This document shows, piece after piece, positions 1 through 8,616 of a stretch of 18,541 nt of DNA. The stretch is from the NCBI GenBank assembly GCA_002292895.1, contig DBCE01000013.1, positions 1-18,541 of the forward strand. The letters are read 5' to 3'. The notes beneath the pieces were generated by a model that saw only the letters and a program-made list of their open reading frames with translations, made no database searches and was not told where the DNA came from. How positions within the stretch are numbered: the stretch's first letter is position 1; every line of letters starts with the position of its first letter. The translations under genes were made by a program, and so were the position numbers. The DNA comes from Phycisphaerales bacterium UBA966 (GTDB lineage: Bacteria; Planctomycetota; Phycisphaerae; Phycisphaerales; SM1A02).

Positions 1-2004
1 ATGCGTAACGGCGCAGCGAGTGTTTCACCTGCGGACATTGGCGTGATGACCGTATCAGCACAGGCGGCGTCCGCCGCGGACGATGGTGAACTTGAGATTG
101 CATCATTTCAAGTTGATTCACTGGCATTTGCCGGTGTAGTTGCGGCGCAGGACGATGTTGATGCCATTCAGCAAGCGCTCGCAAACCGTGCCTTTTGCAT
201 CACTCGACGCGCGCTGGTGCATGACATGCAGATTGAGAACTCGCGGGCTTCGGGTACTCCTGGCCTTGGCGACTTCGTTCCAAACTTCCGCGTGGAGCGG
301 CAGCGCGCGACACTGATCACCCTTGACGGTGATCCGCAGTTCAAAGACTTGGCCGACACCAATTGGCGAAAGGTGACCAATACCCCATTCCTTGTGCTGC
401 AAGCGCAGGATGGGTCGTTTGTGGTTCGGCTCGGTGATGGTCACTGGATGGGCAGCATGCAGATTGCACAGGGCTACAGTTCGGTTGCTGCGCCGCCTGA
501 CGCAGTCATAGCGGCCATCGGAACGGCACCGATGCCGCCCGCTGGAGTGACCGTGTTAGCGCCAACCGCGCCTGCGCCCGGCGCTGTGCCGCCGGCACTG
601 CCTGCAGTGTTCGTAGTCACGGAACCAACCGTATTGATCGCTACGAACGGCGAACCAATCCTGGCTGAGGTTGCGCCCGGCGTGCAATGGGTGGCGAACT
701 CACGCGCGGTAGTCCTGCGCACTGCGGACCCGGTGGCGTGGTGGACGCTGGCATCGGGGCGCTGGTTCTCTGCGCCCACGCTGAACGGAGCGTGGACCCG
801 TGTTACGCCGGCGGCCGTTCCGGCGGCGTTTCGCGGACTGCCTGGCGGCCGTGTGTTTGATCACGTGAAGGCAAGTGTTCCGCAGACGCCGGAGTCAGTA
901 GCAGCAGTCGCAGCGGCGCAGGAGGCTCGCACGGTGCAGATCGTCCGTGCCGCAGCCCATTGCAGCCTCACGTGGCGCGGCACTCCACTCTGGCAGGGCA
1001 TTGCTGGCACACTGCTTCGTGGCTCAGTGAACGCCTCGCAGCCAGTGATCGAATGCGATCGGTACTACTACTGCTGCGACAACGCCGTATGGTTCAGCGC
1101 GGCCGCGCCGCAAGGGCCGTGGCAACTGTGTGATGATTTGCCAGATGCCATTTCGCAGATCCAAGCATCTTCGCCCCTCTATGCAGCCACCGCAGTTGAT
1201 ATTGTGGGATCGACCGCTAACAGCGTGACGTTCTCGTATGTACCCGCGTACCTGGGCACGTTTGTTGATGACGGCACCGTGGTCTATGGCAATGGTTACG
1301 ACCAGCCTGGCGTAGCGCTCGCTGACAATGGGTGGATGCCGCAGCCACAGACCTTTGACCTTCCTTTGACGTTCGACATGAATACCGGCACCTTTGCGCC
1401 TCCTACTGAAGACGCTGATCAAGACACACAGCCTGCGCTTGACCCGGATGTCTTGGTGGGTGGATGGATTGGCTGGGGTTGGTGCCCAGGATGGACCAGC
1501 GCATGCGGCTGGGGCTGGCGCAATCCCGCCTGGTGGTCTGACTGGCGATCGTGGTGGCGCCATTGGAATCCGTACTGGAATCAGTGGGCAAATGCTCGAA
1601 CGGCCGCGCAGCTCGCTCGTGATAACGCGGCCACCGCCGAGCGCAACGCCCGTGAACAGTCTGATGCAGCCCGGCAGCAGGGTGCCGCTGATCAGCGCCG
1701 CATTGATTCGCAAGAAGCAGAATGGCGTGCCCGCCAAGCGGCGGCGCGATCCAGCGCGGACGAAGCGCGCCGCGCCGAACGCGCGGAAGAAGCGCGCCTG
1801 CGTGATATCCGCGATGCAAACCGTCGTGCGCAAGATGAGCGCACACGTGCGGCTGCGGCATCCAATGGTCCAACCGCGCCGCGCGGAACTATGGCGTGGT
1901 GGTACGAGTATGCCAATGACTACTCAAGCGGGTACTTGAGCCGGGCGACGGGATATCGGGATCCGCGTTACGGAGTAGCGGTTGGTCGCGGCGGCAACTT
2001 ATAG
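1..2004 (+). CDS. Secreted repeat protein with Trp-rich and coiled-coil tail (5' end probably outside window)
   Basis: The frame is open from the first base to the stop at 2002-2004. The ATG at base 1 is probably internal: no signal peptide follows it, and proteins of this kind normally have one, with more N-terminal sequence. Three related repeats are visible at about residues 103-155, 204-268 and 311-387, each with a 'threat-of-Gly-x-Trp-Phe' pattern such as SGRWFSAP or NAVWFSAA followed by GxW. I recognise these from a widespread family of hypothetical exported proteins sometimes labelled 'carbohydrate-binding'; its function is not established. After the repeats comes the family-typical segment with SFSYVPAYLG-like and VVYGNGY elements (about 405-440). 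Residues 489-529 hold 14 tryptophans. A charged Ala/Arg/Glu coiled coil covers about 530-625. The product is probably periplasmic or at the cell surface. The last 37 bases overlap the convergent ATPase gene. Confidence 0.75.
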   Translation: MRNGAASVSPADIGVMTVSAQAASAADDGELEIASFQVDSLAFAGVVAAQDDVDAIQQALANRAFCITRRALVHDMQIENSRASGTPGLGDFVPNFRVERQRATLITLDGDPQFKDLADTNWRKVTNTPFLVLQAQDGSFVVRLGDGHWMGSMQIAQGYSSVAAPPDAVIAAIGTAPMPPAGVTVLAPTAPAPGAVPPALPAVFVVTEPTVLIATNGEPILAEVAPGVQWVANSRAVVLRTADPVAWWTLASGRWFSAPTLNGAWTRVTPAAVPAAFRGLPGGRVFDHVKASVPQTPESVAAVAAAQEARTVQIVRAAAHCSLTWRGTPLWQGIAGTLLRGSVNASQPVIECDRYYYCCDNAVWFSAAAPQGPWQLCDDLPDAISQIQASSPLYAATAVDIVGSTANSVTFSYVPAYLGTFVDDGTVVYGNGYDQPGVALADNGWMPQPQTFDLPLTFDMNTGTFAPPTEDADQDTQPALDPDVLVGGWIGWGWCPGWTSACGWGWRNPAWWSDWRSWWRHWNPYWNQWANARTAAQLARDNAATAERNAREQSDAARQQGAADQRRIDSQEAEWRARQAAARSSADEARRAERAEEARLRDIRDANRRAQDERTRAAAASNGPTAPRGTMAWWYEYANDYSSGYLSRATGYRDPRYGVAVGRGGNL

Positions 2005-3932
2005 CCAAGAAGCCGCAGGCTGTTGAGCACGACCGACACGGTCGATCCTTCATGCATGATGACGGCAAGCCAGATAGGAACAATTCCTAGGATTGCTAAG
2101 GGAATCAACGTAAAGACCATTCCCATGGAGATGAAGACGTTCTGGCGCACGATGGATCGGGACGCACGGCTGATTCCAACCGCAAACGGCAGGCGCATGA
2201 GGTCGTCCGACATCAGTGCAATGTCAGCAGCTTCGAGCGCAACATCGGTGCCCGATTTTCCCATGGCAATTCCAACGGTAGCGGCCGCCAGTGCAGGGGC
2301 ATCATTCACACCATCGCCCACCATGGCAAGTGCGCCGTAACGCGATTGCAGTTCGCGCACTGCATCAATCTTGTTCTCCGGCATGAGTGCCGCGCGCACT
2401 TCGTCAATGCCTACCAAACGAGCCACGGCCTGAGCAACAGCCTCGTTGTCACCGGTGAGCATGACGACCGGCTTGACTCCTAGCGCGTGCAGTTCAGCGA
2501 TCGCCTCGGCAGCTTCCGGGCGAGGTCCATCAATCAACCCAATGGCTCCAAGGAACTTTCCATCCGCGGCAACCAGCATCACGGTGCACGCTTCCGCTTC
2601 CAATGATGCAATCGCGGCAGAAGCCTCGGCTGTGGCGCGCGGCGGCGCACTGGCGTCGCCACCGGCCTCCTCGCCAGCAAAGAGTCGGAGCGCTCCAAGG
2701 TGAACGCGCTCGCCATCCACCATGCCAGTCATGCCCTTGCCGCGGATCGCCTGTGCGTCGGTGGCCGCCGCAAAGGTGATGCCGCGTGACCGCGCTGCGT
2801 CAACAATGGCGCTTGCAAGTGGATGCGTCGAATGGTCTTCAATGGCGGCAGCGGTACGCAGGACGCGTACTTCGTCTGCTCCTGCAAAGGTAATCACGCG
2901 CCGAAGTGCTGGCCGTCCAACCGTCAACGTGCCGGTCTTGTCCATGGCAAAGCAATTGATGGCGCCCAGTGATTCAAGATGCGCGCCACCCTTGATCAAT
3001 ATTCCATGTCGCGCCGCGCGGGCGACACCAGCAAGCACTGCAGCGGGAGTGCTGATGGCCAGTGCGCAGGGAGAGGCGCCAACTAAGAGCGTCATGGCCC
3101 GCAGGAACGCATCGCTCCACGGAAGCCATCCAGCTACGACGGGCAGAATGGCCATCACAACGGTTGAGCCAATGACGGCCGGGACATACACGCGCGTAAA
3201 TCGCTCTGCGTAGCGCTGCGTAGTGGACTTTTGTCCCTGCGCTTCTTCCACCATTCGGATCATCCGAGTAACGGTGGAATCGGCAGCAATACGCGTGACT
3301 TTCACTTCCAGCAAGCCATCGCCATTGAGCGTGCCGGCGAACACAACATCCCCGGTTCCTTTTTCAACCGGAATACTCTCGCCAGTAATCGGGCTTTGAT
3401 CAATGCTGCTTGCGCCGGCAGCAACCGTTCCATCCATCGCGACACGTTCTGCGGGTCGAACGCGCACCAGATCTCCAAGCGCAATACTTGCGACAGCGAC
3501 CTCAGTGAATTCATTTCCTTGGCGTACCCATGCGGTCTTGGGCGTCAGTCTTCCAAGCGACCGGATCGCCTTGCGCGCCTGGCCCATGGCGTAGTGCTCC
3601 AGCCCATGTCCAAGTGAGAAGAGCACCAAGAGCATGGCGCCCTCGGCGTACTCACCGATTGCGGCGGCACCCAATGCGGCCACCGCCATGAGGAAGTCCA
3701 CATCAAGGTGCCCGCGTCGCAGTTCGCGCAATCCTTCGGCGAACGCTGACCAGCCCGCCACGAAGTAACTGATGACATAGATCGTGCCCCATGCGGCAGG
3801 CGGCGCTTCATTTCGTTGGAGCAACCATCCAGCGAGCAGGGCGGCTGCTGCCACCGCCGGCTCAAGGAGTTCTCGGTTGCGGAGCCACCACGGCGCGTCA
3901 TCAGGGAGTTCTTCGGTGGTAGTTTCGCTCAC
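1968..3932 (-). CDS. P1B-4 type heavy-metal translocating P-type ATPase
   Basis: This is an ATP-driven metal cation exporter of the inner membrane, 654 residues. The phosphorylation motif DKTGTLT has its aspartate at D331. The actuator loop TGES is at 183-186, the nucleotide-domain HP motif at H370-P371, and the hinge motif GDGVNDAP at 539-546. The membrane metal site is S287-P288-C289, with HEGST at 627-631 in the last helix. The SPC plus HEGxT pair is the published signature of P1B-4 pumps, which move Co, Zn, Cd or Fe rather than Cu. There is no N-terminal HMA domain and no CxxC motif, which is common in that subgroup. Eight membrane helices can be placed: four before residue 120, two at about 249-305 and two at about 590-642. 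The start codon is GTG at 3932, with no clear ribosome binding site. The gene is divergent from the flavoprotein gene with a 45-base gap. The exact metal cannot be read from sequence. Confidence 0.93.
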   Translation of the reverse strand: MSETTTEELPDDAPWWLRNRELLEPAVAAAALLAGWLLQRNEAPPAAWGTIYVISYFVAGWSAFAEGLRELRRGHLDVDFLMAVAALGAAAIGEYAEGAMLLVLFSLGHGLEHYAMGQARKAIRSLGRLTPKTAWVRQGNEFTEVAVASIALGDLVRVRPAERVAMDGTVAAGASSIDQSPITGESIPVEKGTGDVVFAGTLNGDGLLEVKVTRIAADSTVTRMIRMVEEAQGQKSTTQRYAERFTRVYVPAVIGSTVVMAILPVVAGWLPWSDAFLRAMTLLVGASPCALAISTPAAVLAGVARAARHGILIKGGAHLESLGAINCFAMDKTGTLTVGRPALRRVITFAGADEVRVLRTAAAIEDHSTHPLASAIVDAARSRGITFAAATDAQAIRGKGMTGMVDGERVHLGALRLFAGEEAGGDASAPPRATAEASAAIASLEAEACTVMLVAADGKFLGAIGLIDGPRPEAAEAIAELHALGVKPVVMLTGDNEAVAQAVARLVGIDEVRAALMPENKIDAVRELQSRYGALAMVGDGVNDAPALAAATVGIAMGKSGTDVALEAADIALMSDDLMRLPFAVGISRASRSIVRQNVFISMGMVFTLIPLAILGIVPIWLAVIMHEGSTVSVVLNSLRLLGYKLPPRPTATP

Positions 3933-3977
3933 GGGAGTACGAAGGATATCGGGGCATTCGGCTAGGATTGGTGAGCC

Positions 3978-4622
3978 ATGTCAGAAGAAGGATTTCAATT
4001 CCCTGCCCCTACACCAAGCGATCTTGGAGATCACGAAGTTCGCCGCGAGGGCAGTGCCCTTGAAGGCGCTCGAGTGGCGCTCTTGGTGACGGGGGGCATT
4101 GCGGCGATGAAGGCTCCATTGCTGGCCCGAGCACTGCGCCGTCAAGGCGCCGAAGTCACCGCATTCGCAACCACCGAGGCGCTTCGCTACGTTGCCCGCG
4201 AAGCCTTGGAGTGGTCATGCACGCGGCCTGTCGTTGTGGAACTCACGGCGGACGCGGAACATCTTTCGGATGCCGCGCCGTTTGACGTGTATTTGATTGC
4301 GCCCGCCACGTACAGCGTGATTGGCAAATGCGCGCACGGAATTGCCGACACTCCGGTGACCGCAACATTGGCGAGCGCGATTGGTCGTATGGAGCGCGGC
4401 AGCGCCGCGGTGCTCTTTGCGCCCACCATGCACGGATCAATGCACAACTCAATCCTTGTGGCCAACCTGCAGGCGTTGCACGCGATTGGCTGCACGATTG
4501 TTTCTCCGCGCGACGACGGAGGCAAGCACAATCTTCCCAGTGAGCAAGCACTTGTTGAAGCATGCGCACACGCGTTCCGTGGACTACGGACGATAAATCG
4601 CCCGCACGCTCGTCACTCTTAA
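3978..4622 (+). CDS. HFCD-family flavoprotein, phosphopantothenoylcysteine decarboxylase (CoaC)-like
   Basis: This is a 214-residue stand-alone flavoprotein. Characteristic parts of the homo-oligomeric flavin-containing Cys decarboxylase fold are visible: TGGIAAMKA (38-46, the FMN-binding start), a histidine at H95 in EHLSD that lines up with the conserved catalytic His, IAPATYSVIGK (107-117), and APTMHGSMHNS (148-158), matching the PxMNxxM motif. In CoaC this enzyme decarboxylates 4'-phospho-N-pantothenoylcysteine in CoA synthesis. Two differences need caution. The usual CoaB synthetase half is absent. The bacterial substrate clamp with its catalytic Cys (ACGxxGxGRM type) is replaced by GGKHNLPS at 181-188, which looks more like the clamp of archaeal-type relatives. 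The first 30 residues are an extra, probably flexible, extension. CoaC, a flavin prenyltransferase-like enzyme or another HFCD role all remain possible. The next gene starts 12 bases downstream, so the two may be co-transcribed. Confidence 0.75.
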   Translation: MSEEGFQFPAPTPSDLGDHEVRREGSALEGARVALLVTGGIAAMKAPLLARALRRQGAEVTAFATTEALRYVAREALEWSCTRPVVVELTADAEHLSDAAPFDVYLIAPATYSVIGKCAHGIADTPVTATLASAIGRMERGSAAVLFAPTMHGSMHNSILVANLQALHAIGCTIVSPRDDGGKHNLPSEQALVEACAHAFRGLRTINRPHARHS

Positions 4623-4634
4623 CCACTTGATTCG

Positions 4635-6077
4635 ATGGATCATCCAATGAATATCGTCGCGATTGCAGCATGCGCATCGTCCATGGTTGTCCTGTCCGCC
4701 CACGGAATGCAGGGTGTCTATGGGCAACCGGTCCCCCCGAAATCTGATCCGACCACTGGTGTAGTGCCGCGGTTGGTTTCCGCGCCAACCGCCAATTCCA
4801 CTCCCGGATCTGCGCTCGTTGCGCTGGCGCCCATCACAGAGACTGCCGTACTCGGTTCACCGGTCCCGACCATCGCCCCGACTTGGGGATACCGCGTTGC
4901 GGTGATCGGCAGTCAGGTGTTTGCGACTGGGCCAGAGCGTTCCATGTCGATCGGCTCCGTTGGTCAGCTCTGCACATGGGATCGTGCGCCAGACGGATCG
5001 TGGAAAGCGAACATCAAGCTTTCGCAATTGTCAGACAGTATGCCCGGGGACTACGCATTTCAGCGCCTCGAGCGCGGCGGCCCGTTCCTCTTTACTGCCG
5101 TCAATCGCAATGGGCTTGGTACCTCGCTGCGTGTCCTTTCGCCAACAGATGGGCAAGTGAATGAAGTAGCCACCATTGCGTTGCCCGCGGGTGCAGACCT
5201 CGCCACCTTTGGCGCGTGGTATGCAAGTGACGGCACGACCTTAGCGGTCAGCGCGACCGACATGCGCTTCAACCTCGGCGCCGCCAGTGCCGATCGCGAC
5301 CGTGACCCGAAGACATTCATCTATTCGAACCGCAAGGGAATCTGGAATCTTGATGGCTTTGTGAGGGCGCCCGCTTCAGCGAATGGCGTGCCCACCGATG
5401 CCATGTGGTTTGGAACATCGCTTGATATCGACGGCGACGTCCTTGCCATTGGTCGACCAGCCACCATTCCGCCGCGCCAAACGGAGGCGATGCCGATCTC
5501 TGGTAGCGCGCGGGTTCATGTGTACCGACGCATGTCGGGGCAGTGGATGCCGGAGGCAGAAATCCTGGGCGCATCGGTGACGGATATGAAGTGCTTTGGT
5601 CTGAGTGTCATGGTGGAAGGCGATCTGCTCATCGTGCGTGGCATGGAACCCAATGATCCACAGGCCGCAGCGCGTGTATGGCTGTTTGCACGAGTTGGCG
5701 GAACATGGGTGCTGCGGCAAGAGCTGGTTCCAAAAACCGGCATTGTTCCCGGTCGGGCGTATGGATTCTCCATGGCAATCTCCAAGGGCCACATCGTGCT
5801 TGGCGATACCAGTGCACGAGGGGTCGATGAGATTGGTGATGCCACCCCAGGCATGGCGTTGGTCTTTGAAGAGCGCGACGGCCAGTGGGTCAACACCAAG
5901 CGCCTGATGCCTGCAGCGCCGTGTGCGCCGCGCGGTTTCGGCAACGATGTTGCGGTTGATTGGCCGATCGTTGTGGTCGGCCGTACCAAGAACACCAACC
6001 TCGGCCTTGAGCCGGGTGGTGCATACGTCTTTGATCTTGCAGGTGACGGTCAGGCTGTCTCGCCGCGGCCCCAGTAA
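4635..6077 (+). CDS. Secreted FG-GAP-like beta-propeller protein
   Basis: The protein has 480 residues. A short hydrophobic N-terminus (MNIVAIAACASSMVVLSAHG region) looks like a signal peptide; ATG 4647 is an in-frame alternative start that would give a cleaner one. Seven similar units begin near residues 83, 141, 192, 258, 320, 375 and 434. Each runs x-FG-x-S-x4-G-(hydrophobic strand), then a variable loop, then V-x-(V/L)-F/Y-x-R-x-x-G-x-W and a short strand ending in a hydrophobic residue and Pro or Gly. Good examples are WFGTSLDIDGDVLAIG and CFGLSVMVEGDLLIVRG. Such units form blades of beta-propellers (FG-GAP/integrin-alpha type), so seven units suggest one closed seven-bladed ring. The ligand is unknown. 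The residues between the signal and blade one (about 30-80) are Pro/Thr/Ala-rich and probably flexible. The 3' end overlaps the convergent membrane-protein gene by 28 bases. Confidence 0.8.
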   Translation: MDHPMNIVAIAACASSMVVLSAHGMQGVYGQPVPPKSDPTTGVVPRLVSAPTANSTPGSALVALAPITETAVLGSPVPTIAPTWGYRVAVIGSQVFATGPERSMSIGSVGQLCTWDRAPDGSWKANIKLSQLSDSMPGDYAFQRLERGGPFLFTAVNRNGLGTSLRVLSPTDGQVNEVATIALPAGADLATFGAWYASDGTTLAVSATDMRFNLGAASADRDRDPKTFIYSNRKGIWNLDGFVRAPASANGVPTDAMWFGTSLDIDGDVLAIGRPATIPPRQTEAMPISGSARVHVYRRMSGQWMPEAEILGASVTDMKCFGLSVMVEGDLLIVRGMEPNDPQAAARVWLFARVGGTWVLRQELVPKTGIVPGRAYGFSMAISKGHIVLGDTSARGVDEIGDATPGMALVFEERDGQWVNTKRLMPAAPCAPRGFGNDVAVDWPIVVVGRTKNTNLGLEPGGAYVFDLAGDGQAVSPRPQ

Positions 6078-6385
6078 CGGACCACGAAGGCACCAGCGGT
6101 AGCGCCACAGAGAAGTGACATGGCGGTTGCCCACTTGTCCCACGGCAGTGGCTGATGCCAAGCGCTCAACTTCACCCATGGGTTCCAGCCGATGGCCAGC
6201 GCCGCAAAGATGGCGGCCCACAAGGCATTGCCCGCGCGCACGCTCACGCCGGACCCAATGAGAAAGATCCCAAACAGCGCGGCTTGTGACCACACCACGA
6301 ACGGTCCATCGTTAATGATTCCCGCTCCGCGAAGAAGCAGGTAGATCGCGGCGAACATGACGGCGAAGAGTGCACCCTTTGGCAT
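6050..6385 (-). CDS. Small four-helix membrane protein, unknown function
   Basis: A 111-residue hydrophobic protein with about four membrane helices, at roughly residues 5-20, 29-48, 50-66 and 84-102. The loop between helices three and four holds Trp/Pro-rich sequence (NPWVKLSAWHQPLPWDKW). The layout, including the NP after helix three and the W-D before helix four, faintly resembles small four-helix proteins of the DUF6804 kind, but I would not assign it. The ATG at 6385 is preceded by a purine-rich AAGGAAG, which supports this start. It is transcribed away from the kinase gene, and its last 28 bases overlap the end of the propeller gene on the other strand. Confidence 0.7.
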   Translation of the reverse strand: MPKGALFAVMFAAIYLLLRGAGIINDGPFVVWSQAALFGIFLIGSGVSVRAGNALWAAIFAALAIGWNPWVKLSAWHQPLPWDKWATAMSLLCGATAGAFVVRYWGRGETA

Positions 6386-6501
6386 ACTTCCTTCTTCGGC
6401 ATGGCTGCCGTTGGATCCTTACAGTTCAATGGCGGCGCTCCGCTCCGGGTGTGAGTTTGTCCCAATAACACCGCAGACGGCTGTTTCCGCCGTACACTTG
6501 G

Positions 6502-8577
6502 GTGCAGATGAACGCAGACCGAGCCCGGATCGCGGAACTTGCCGAGGCAGCGCGGCGCTTGCCAACGGCAGAGCGGCGCGCGTTCTTGGATGGATTCCGG
6601 CTTGATCCAGAAACGCGCCGTGCCGTTGACAACGCGTTGGCGTCGGACCCAACGCGTGCATGGACTCCCTCCAAGGCAGAGCCAGCGGCCGACGAAAGTG
6701 CGCACGCTGGCGCCACCATTGCCATGGCGAAAGAAGATCTTGCCGCTCTGAATGTTGGCGGCGACGGTGTTGGCCCCGCACGACCGATGGATGCGGCACG
6801 CGCCATGGATCCATACATTGGTAAGGAACTGGGCGGCGTCACAATTGAGCGGGTGGTTGGTTCGGGCGGCATGGGTCGCGTCTATCTGGGTACCGATCTG
6901 ACGTCGGGAACACGCGTGGCGCTGAAAGTATTGCTGCGCACGCTTCGTGATGAAGATGTGCGCAAGCGATTTGACCGCGAAGGGCGCATGATGGAAAAGC
7001 TGCGTCATCCCGGCATTGCAACGGTGTTTCGCACGGGGATTGAGCAGGACGCGGATGTGGATATCCCCTACATCGTCATGGAGTATGTCGAGGGGGTTCA
7101 AACCATTTCCGAGCACGTATTCCGCGAACGACTTGGCACACGCGAAACTGTTGACGCGTTTCTGCAAGCGTGCGACGCCGTTGCATTTGCGCATCGCGAG
7201 GGATATGTGCATCGCGATATCAAGCCGCCAAACATTCTTGTTGATCGCCATGGCCGTGTAAAGGTCATTGACTTTGGCGTGGCGCGAGCGATTGCCGTTG
7301 ATAATGCAGCCGCCACTATTCGCACGGAAACTGGGCAATTGGTGGGCACCATGCAATACATGAGCCCAGAGCAATTCATTGCTGACCCGCGCGGCATTGA
7401 TGCGCGCACCGATGTGTACGCCCTGTGTGCCGTGCTATACGAGTTACTCACTGGCGTGCAGCCGCATGATTTGCGTGGCTTGCCAGTGCATGAAGCCGCG
7501 CGCCTGGTGTGCGAGACGCAGCCGGCGGATGTTCGCGAATGCAATCCGCGCCTTGACGATCAATTGGCCGCGATTGTCATGGACGGATTGAGCCGAGAAA
7601 AGTCGCGGCGACCCGATGATGCGCGCGCCTTGGCGCTGCGCCTTCGTGGTTGGATGGTGAATGGATCACGCATTTCCGCTGCTGTTCCGGTCGCCACTGA
7701 CAGTACCCGCAGTGGCCAAGTGGGTTTGCAGCCGGAAGCAGAGCGACCACGTATCGCCGTCGGTGCTGGTGGTGTGGTGCGCGTTGGCGGAAGTGACATC
7801 AAGACGGCGCCGTCGGCACGTGCGCCGCGCCGCGGTGCGTGGGTTGGTGGATTTCTGCTCGTGTGCGCCGTTGGCCTCGCGCTCGCCATGTCGTTTGGGT
7901 TGATTGATGTGCGCGCCTTGGTGGAGCGGGGGCGCGCGTGGATTGGGGTTGCAACTGGCGCGGCATCCCGAACCACCACGGGGAGTACTGATACTTCGGG
8001 AAATCCTGGAGATGCAGCCGTGCCGGGTGCATCTGGAGCGTCCTCCAGCGCTCCGGCGTCCGGCGTTCGCATGTCGCAGTTTCAAGTGATTAGCGCGCCG
8101 CTCGGCGCATCCGTGACCGTCGATGGAACGGCGCGCGGTCGTACCCCGGCGGTCATACTGATTCCGGCATCCGCCACTCCTCACAATGTGGAATTGACCT
8201 TGGAAGGGTGGCAGACCGCGCGCACCTCATGGGTGGGCGCCGACACCCCCATCGTTGCGATCAACATGGAGCCAACCGCGGCCGTCGAAACGCTCCCGCG
8301 CCTTTTCACTTTGGACGTTGGAGCTTTGCCGCGCGGTGCAACGCTGCAGATGAGTGTGCCCGATGATCGTCAGTTTACAGGCGGAACGTGGTACGTATCG
8401 TTGCCCTTTGTGAAGCGCGCCGGTACGTGGCAAGCACAGGACATTGTCCTGACGGCAAGTGATGCTGCCGGCAAGCCGCTATTGATTGAGCACGGCACAC
8501 GACAGTCCACTGGTGAGGCGCGCCTCACGGTACTCCCTGACGATGCGAAGACTCGCATTCGTATTCGCGTGCACTGA
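6502..8577 (+). CDS. Membrane-anchored Hanks-type Ser/Thr protein kinase with PEGA domain
   Basis: The protein has 691 residues from GTG 6502; ATG 6508 is an equally good start two residues later. Residues 8-48 match a short N-terminal module (LPTAERRAFLDG...DPETRRAV) seen in many planctomycete and myxobacterial Ser/Thr kinases. The kinase domain covers about 113-385, with the Gly-rich loop GSGGMG, the ATP lysine K142, the catalytic loop HRDIKPPN (237-244, Asp D239), DFG (257-259), and GTMQYMSPEQ (282-291) as the P+1/APE segment. All key catalytic residues are present, so it should be active. A single membrane helix lies at about 446-468. The extracytoplasmic part has a Ser/Thr/Gly linker and then a PEGA-like domain (about 524-592: SAPLGASVTVDG, GRTPAVILIP), which probably contacts the envelope, and a final beta-rich region. 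It is convergent with the filament locus, 39 bases away. Its substrates are unknown. Confidence 0.93.
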   Translation: MQMNADRARIAELAEAARRLPTAERRAFLDGFRLDPETRRAVDNALASDPTRAWTPSKAEPAADESAHAGATIAMAKEDLAALNVGGDGVGPARPMDAARAMDPYIGKELGGVTIERVVGSGGMGRVYLGTDLTSGTRVALKVLLRTLRDEDVRKRFDREGRMMEKLRHPGIATVFRTGIEQDADVDIPYIVMEYVEGVQTISEHVFRERLGTRETVDAFLQACDAVAFAHREGYVHRDIKPPNILVDRHGRVKVIDFGVARAIAVDNAAATIRTETGQLVGTMQYMSPEQFIADPRGIDARTDVYALCAVLYELLTGVQPHDLRGLPVHEAARLVCETQPADVRECNPRLDDQLAAIVMDGLSREKSRRPDDARALALRLRGWMVNGSRISAAVPVATDSTRSGQVGLQPEAERPRIAVGAGGVVRVGGSDIKTAPSARAPRRGAWVGGFLLVCAVGLALAMSFGLIDVRALVERGRAWIGVATGAASRTTTGSTDTSGNPGDAAVPGASGASSSAPASGVRMSQFQVISAPLGASVTVDGTARGRTPAVILIPASATPHNVELTLEGWQTARTSWVGADTPIVAINMEPTAAVETLPRLFTLDVGALPRGATLQMSVPDDRQFTGGTWYVSLPFVKRAGTWQAQDIVLTASDAAGKPLLIEHGTRQSTGEARLTVLPDDAKTRIRIRVH

Positions 8578-8616
8578 GCGGGTACGCAGTGTGTGGATGG
8601 CGTTTGCGAACGCAGG

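Noticed and set aside
5376..6293. A 305-codon minus-strand open frame under the propeller gene
   Set aside because: Opposite a gene with regular repeats; its product is rich in Arg, His and Cys without motifs, typical of a shadow frame.
6244..7374. A long minus-strand open frame (376 codons) antisense to the kinase gene
   Set aside because: It lies opposite clear kinase motifs, its translation shows no domain pattern and it has no ribosome binding site; it is a by-product of GC-rich codon use.
8600..8613. A small inverted repeat (GCGTT/AACGC) between the convergent kinase and platform genes
   Set aside because: Only five base pairs and no T tract on either strand; too weak to call a terminator.
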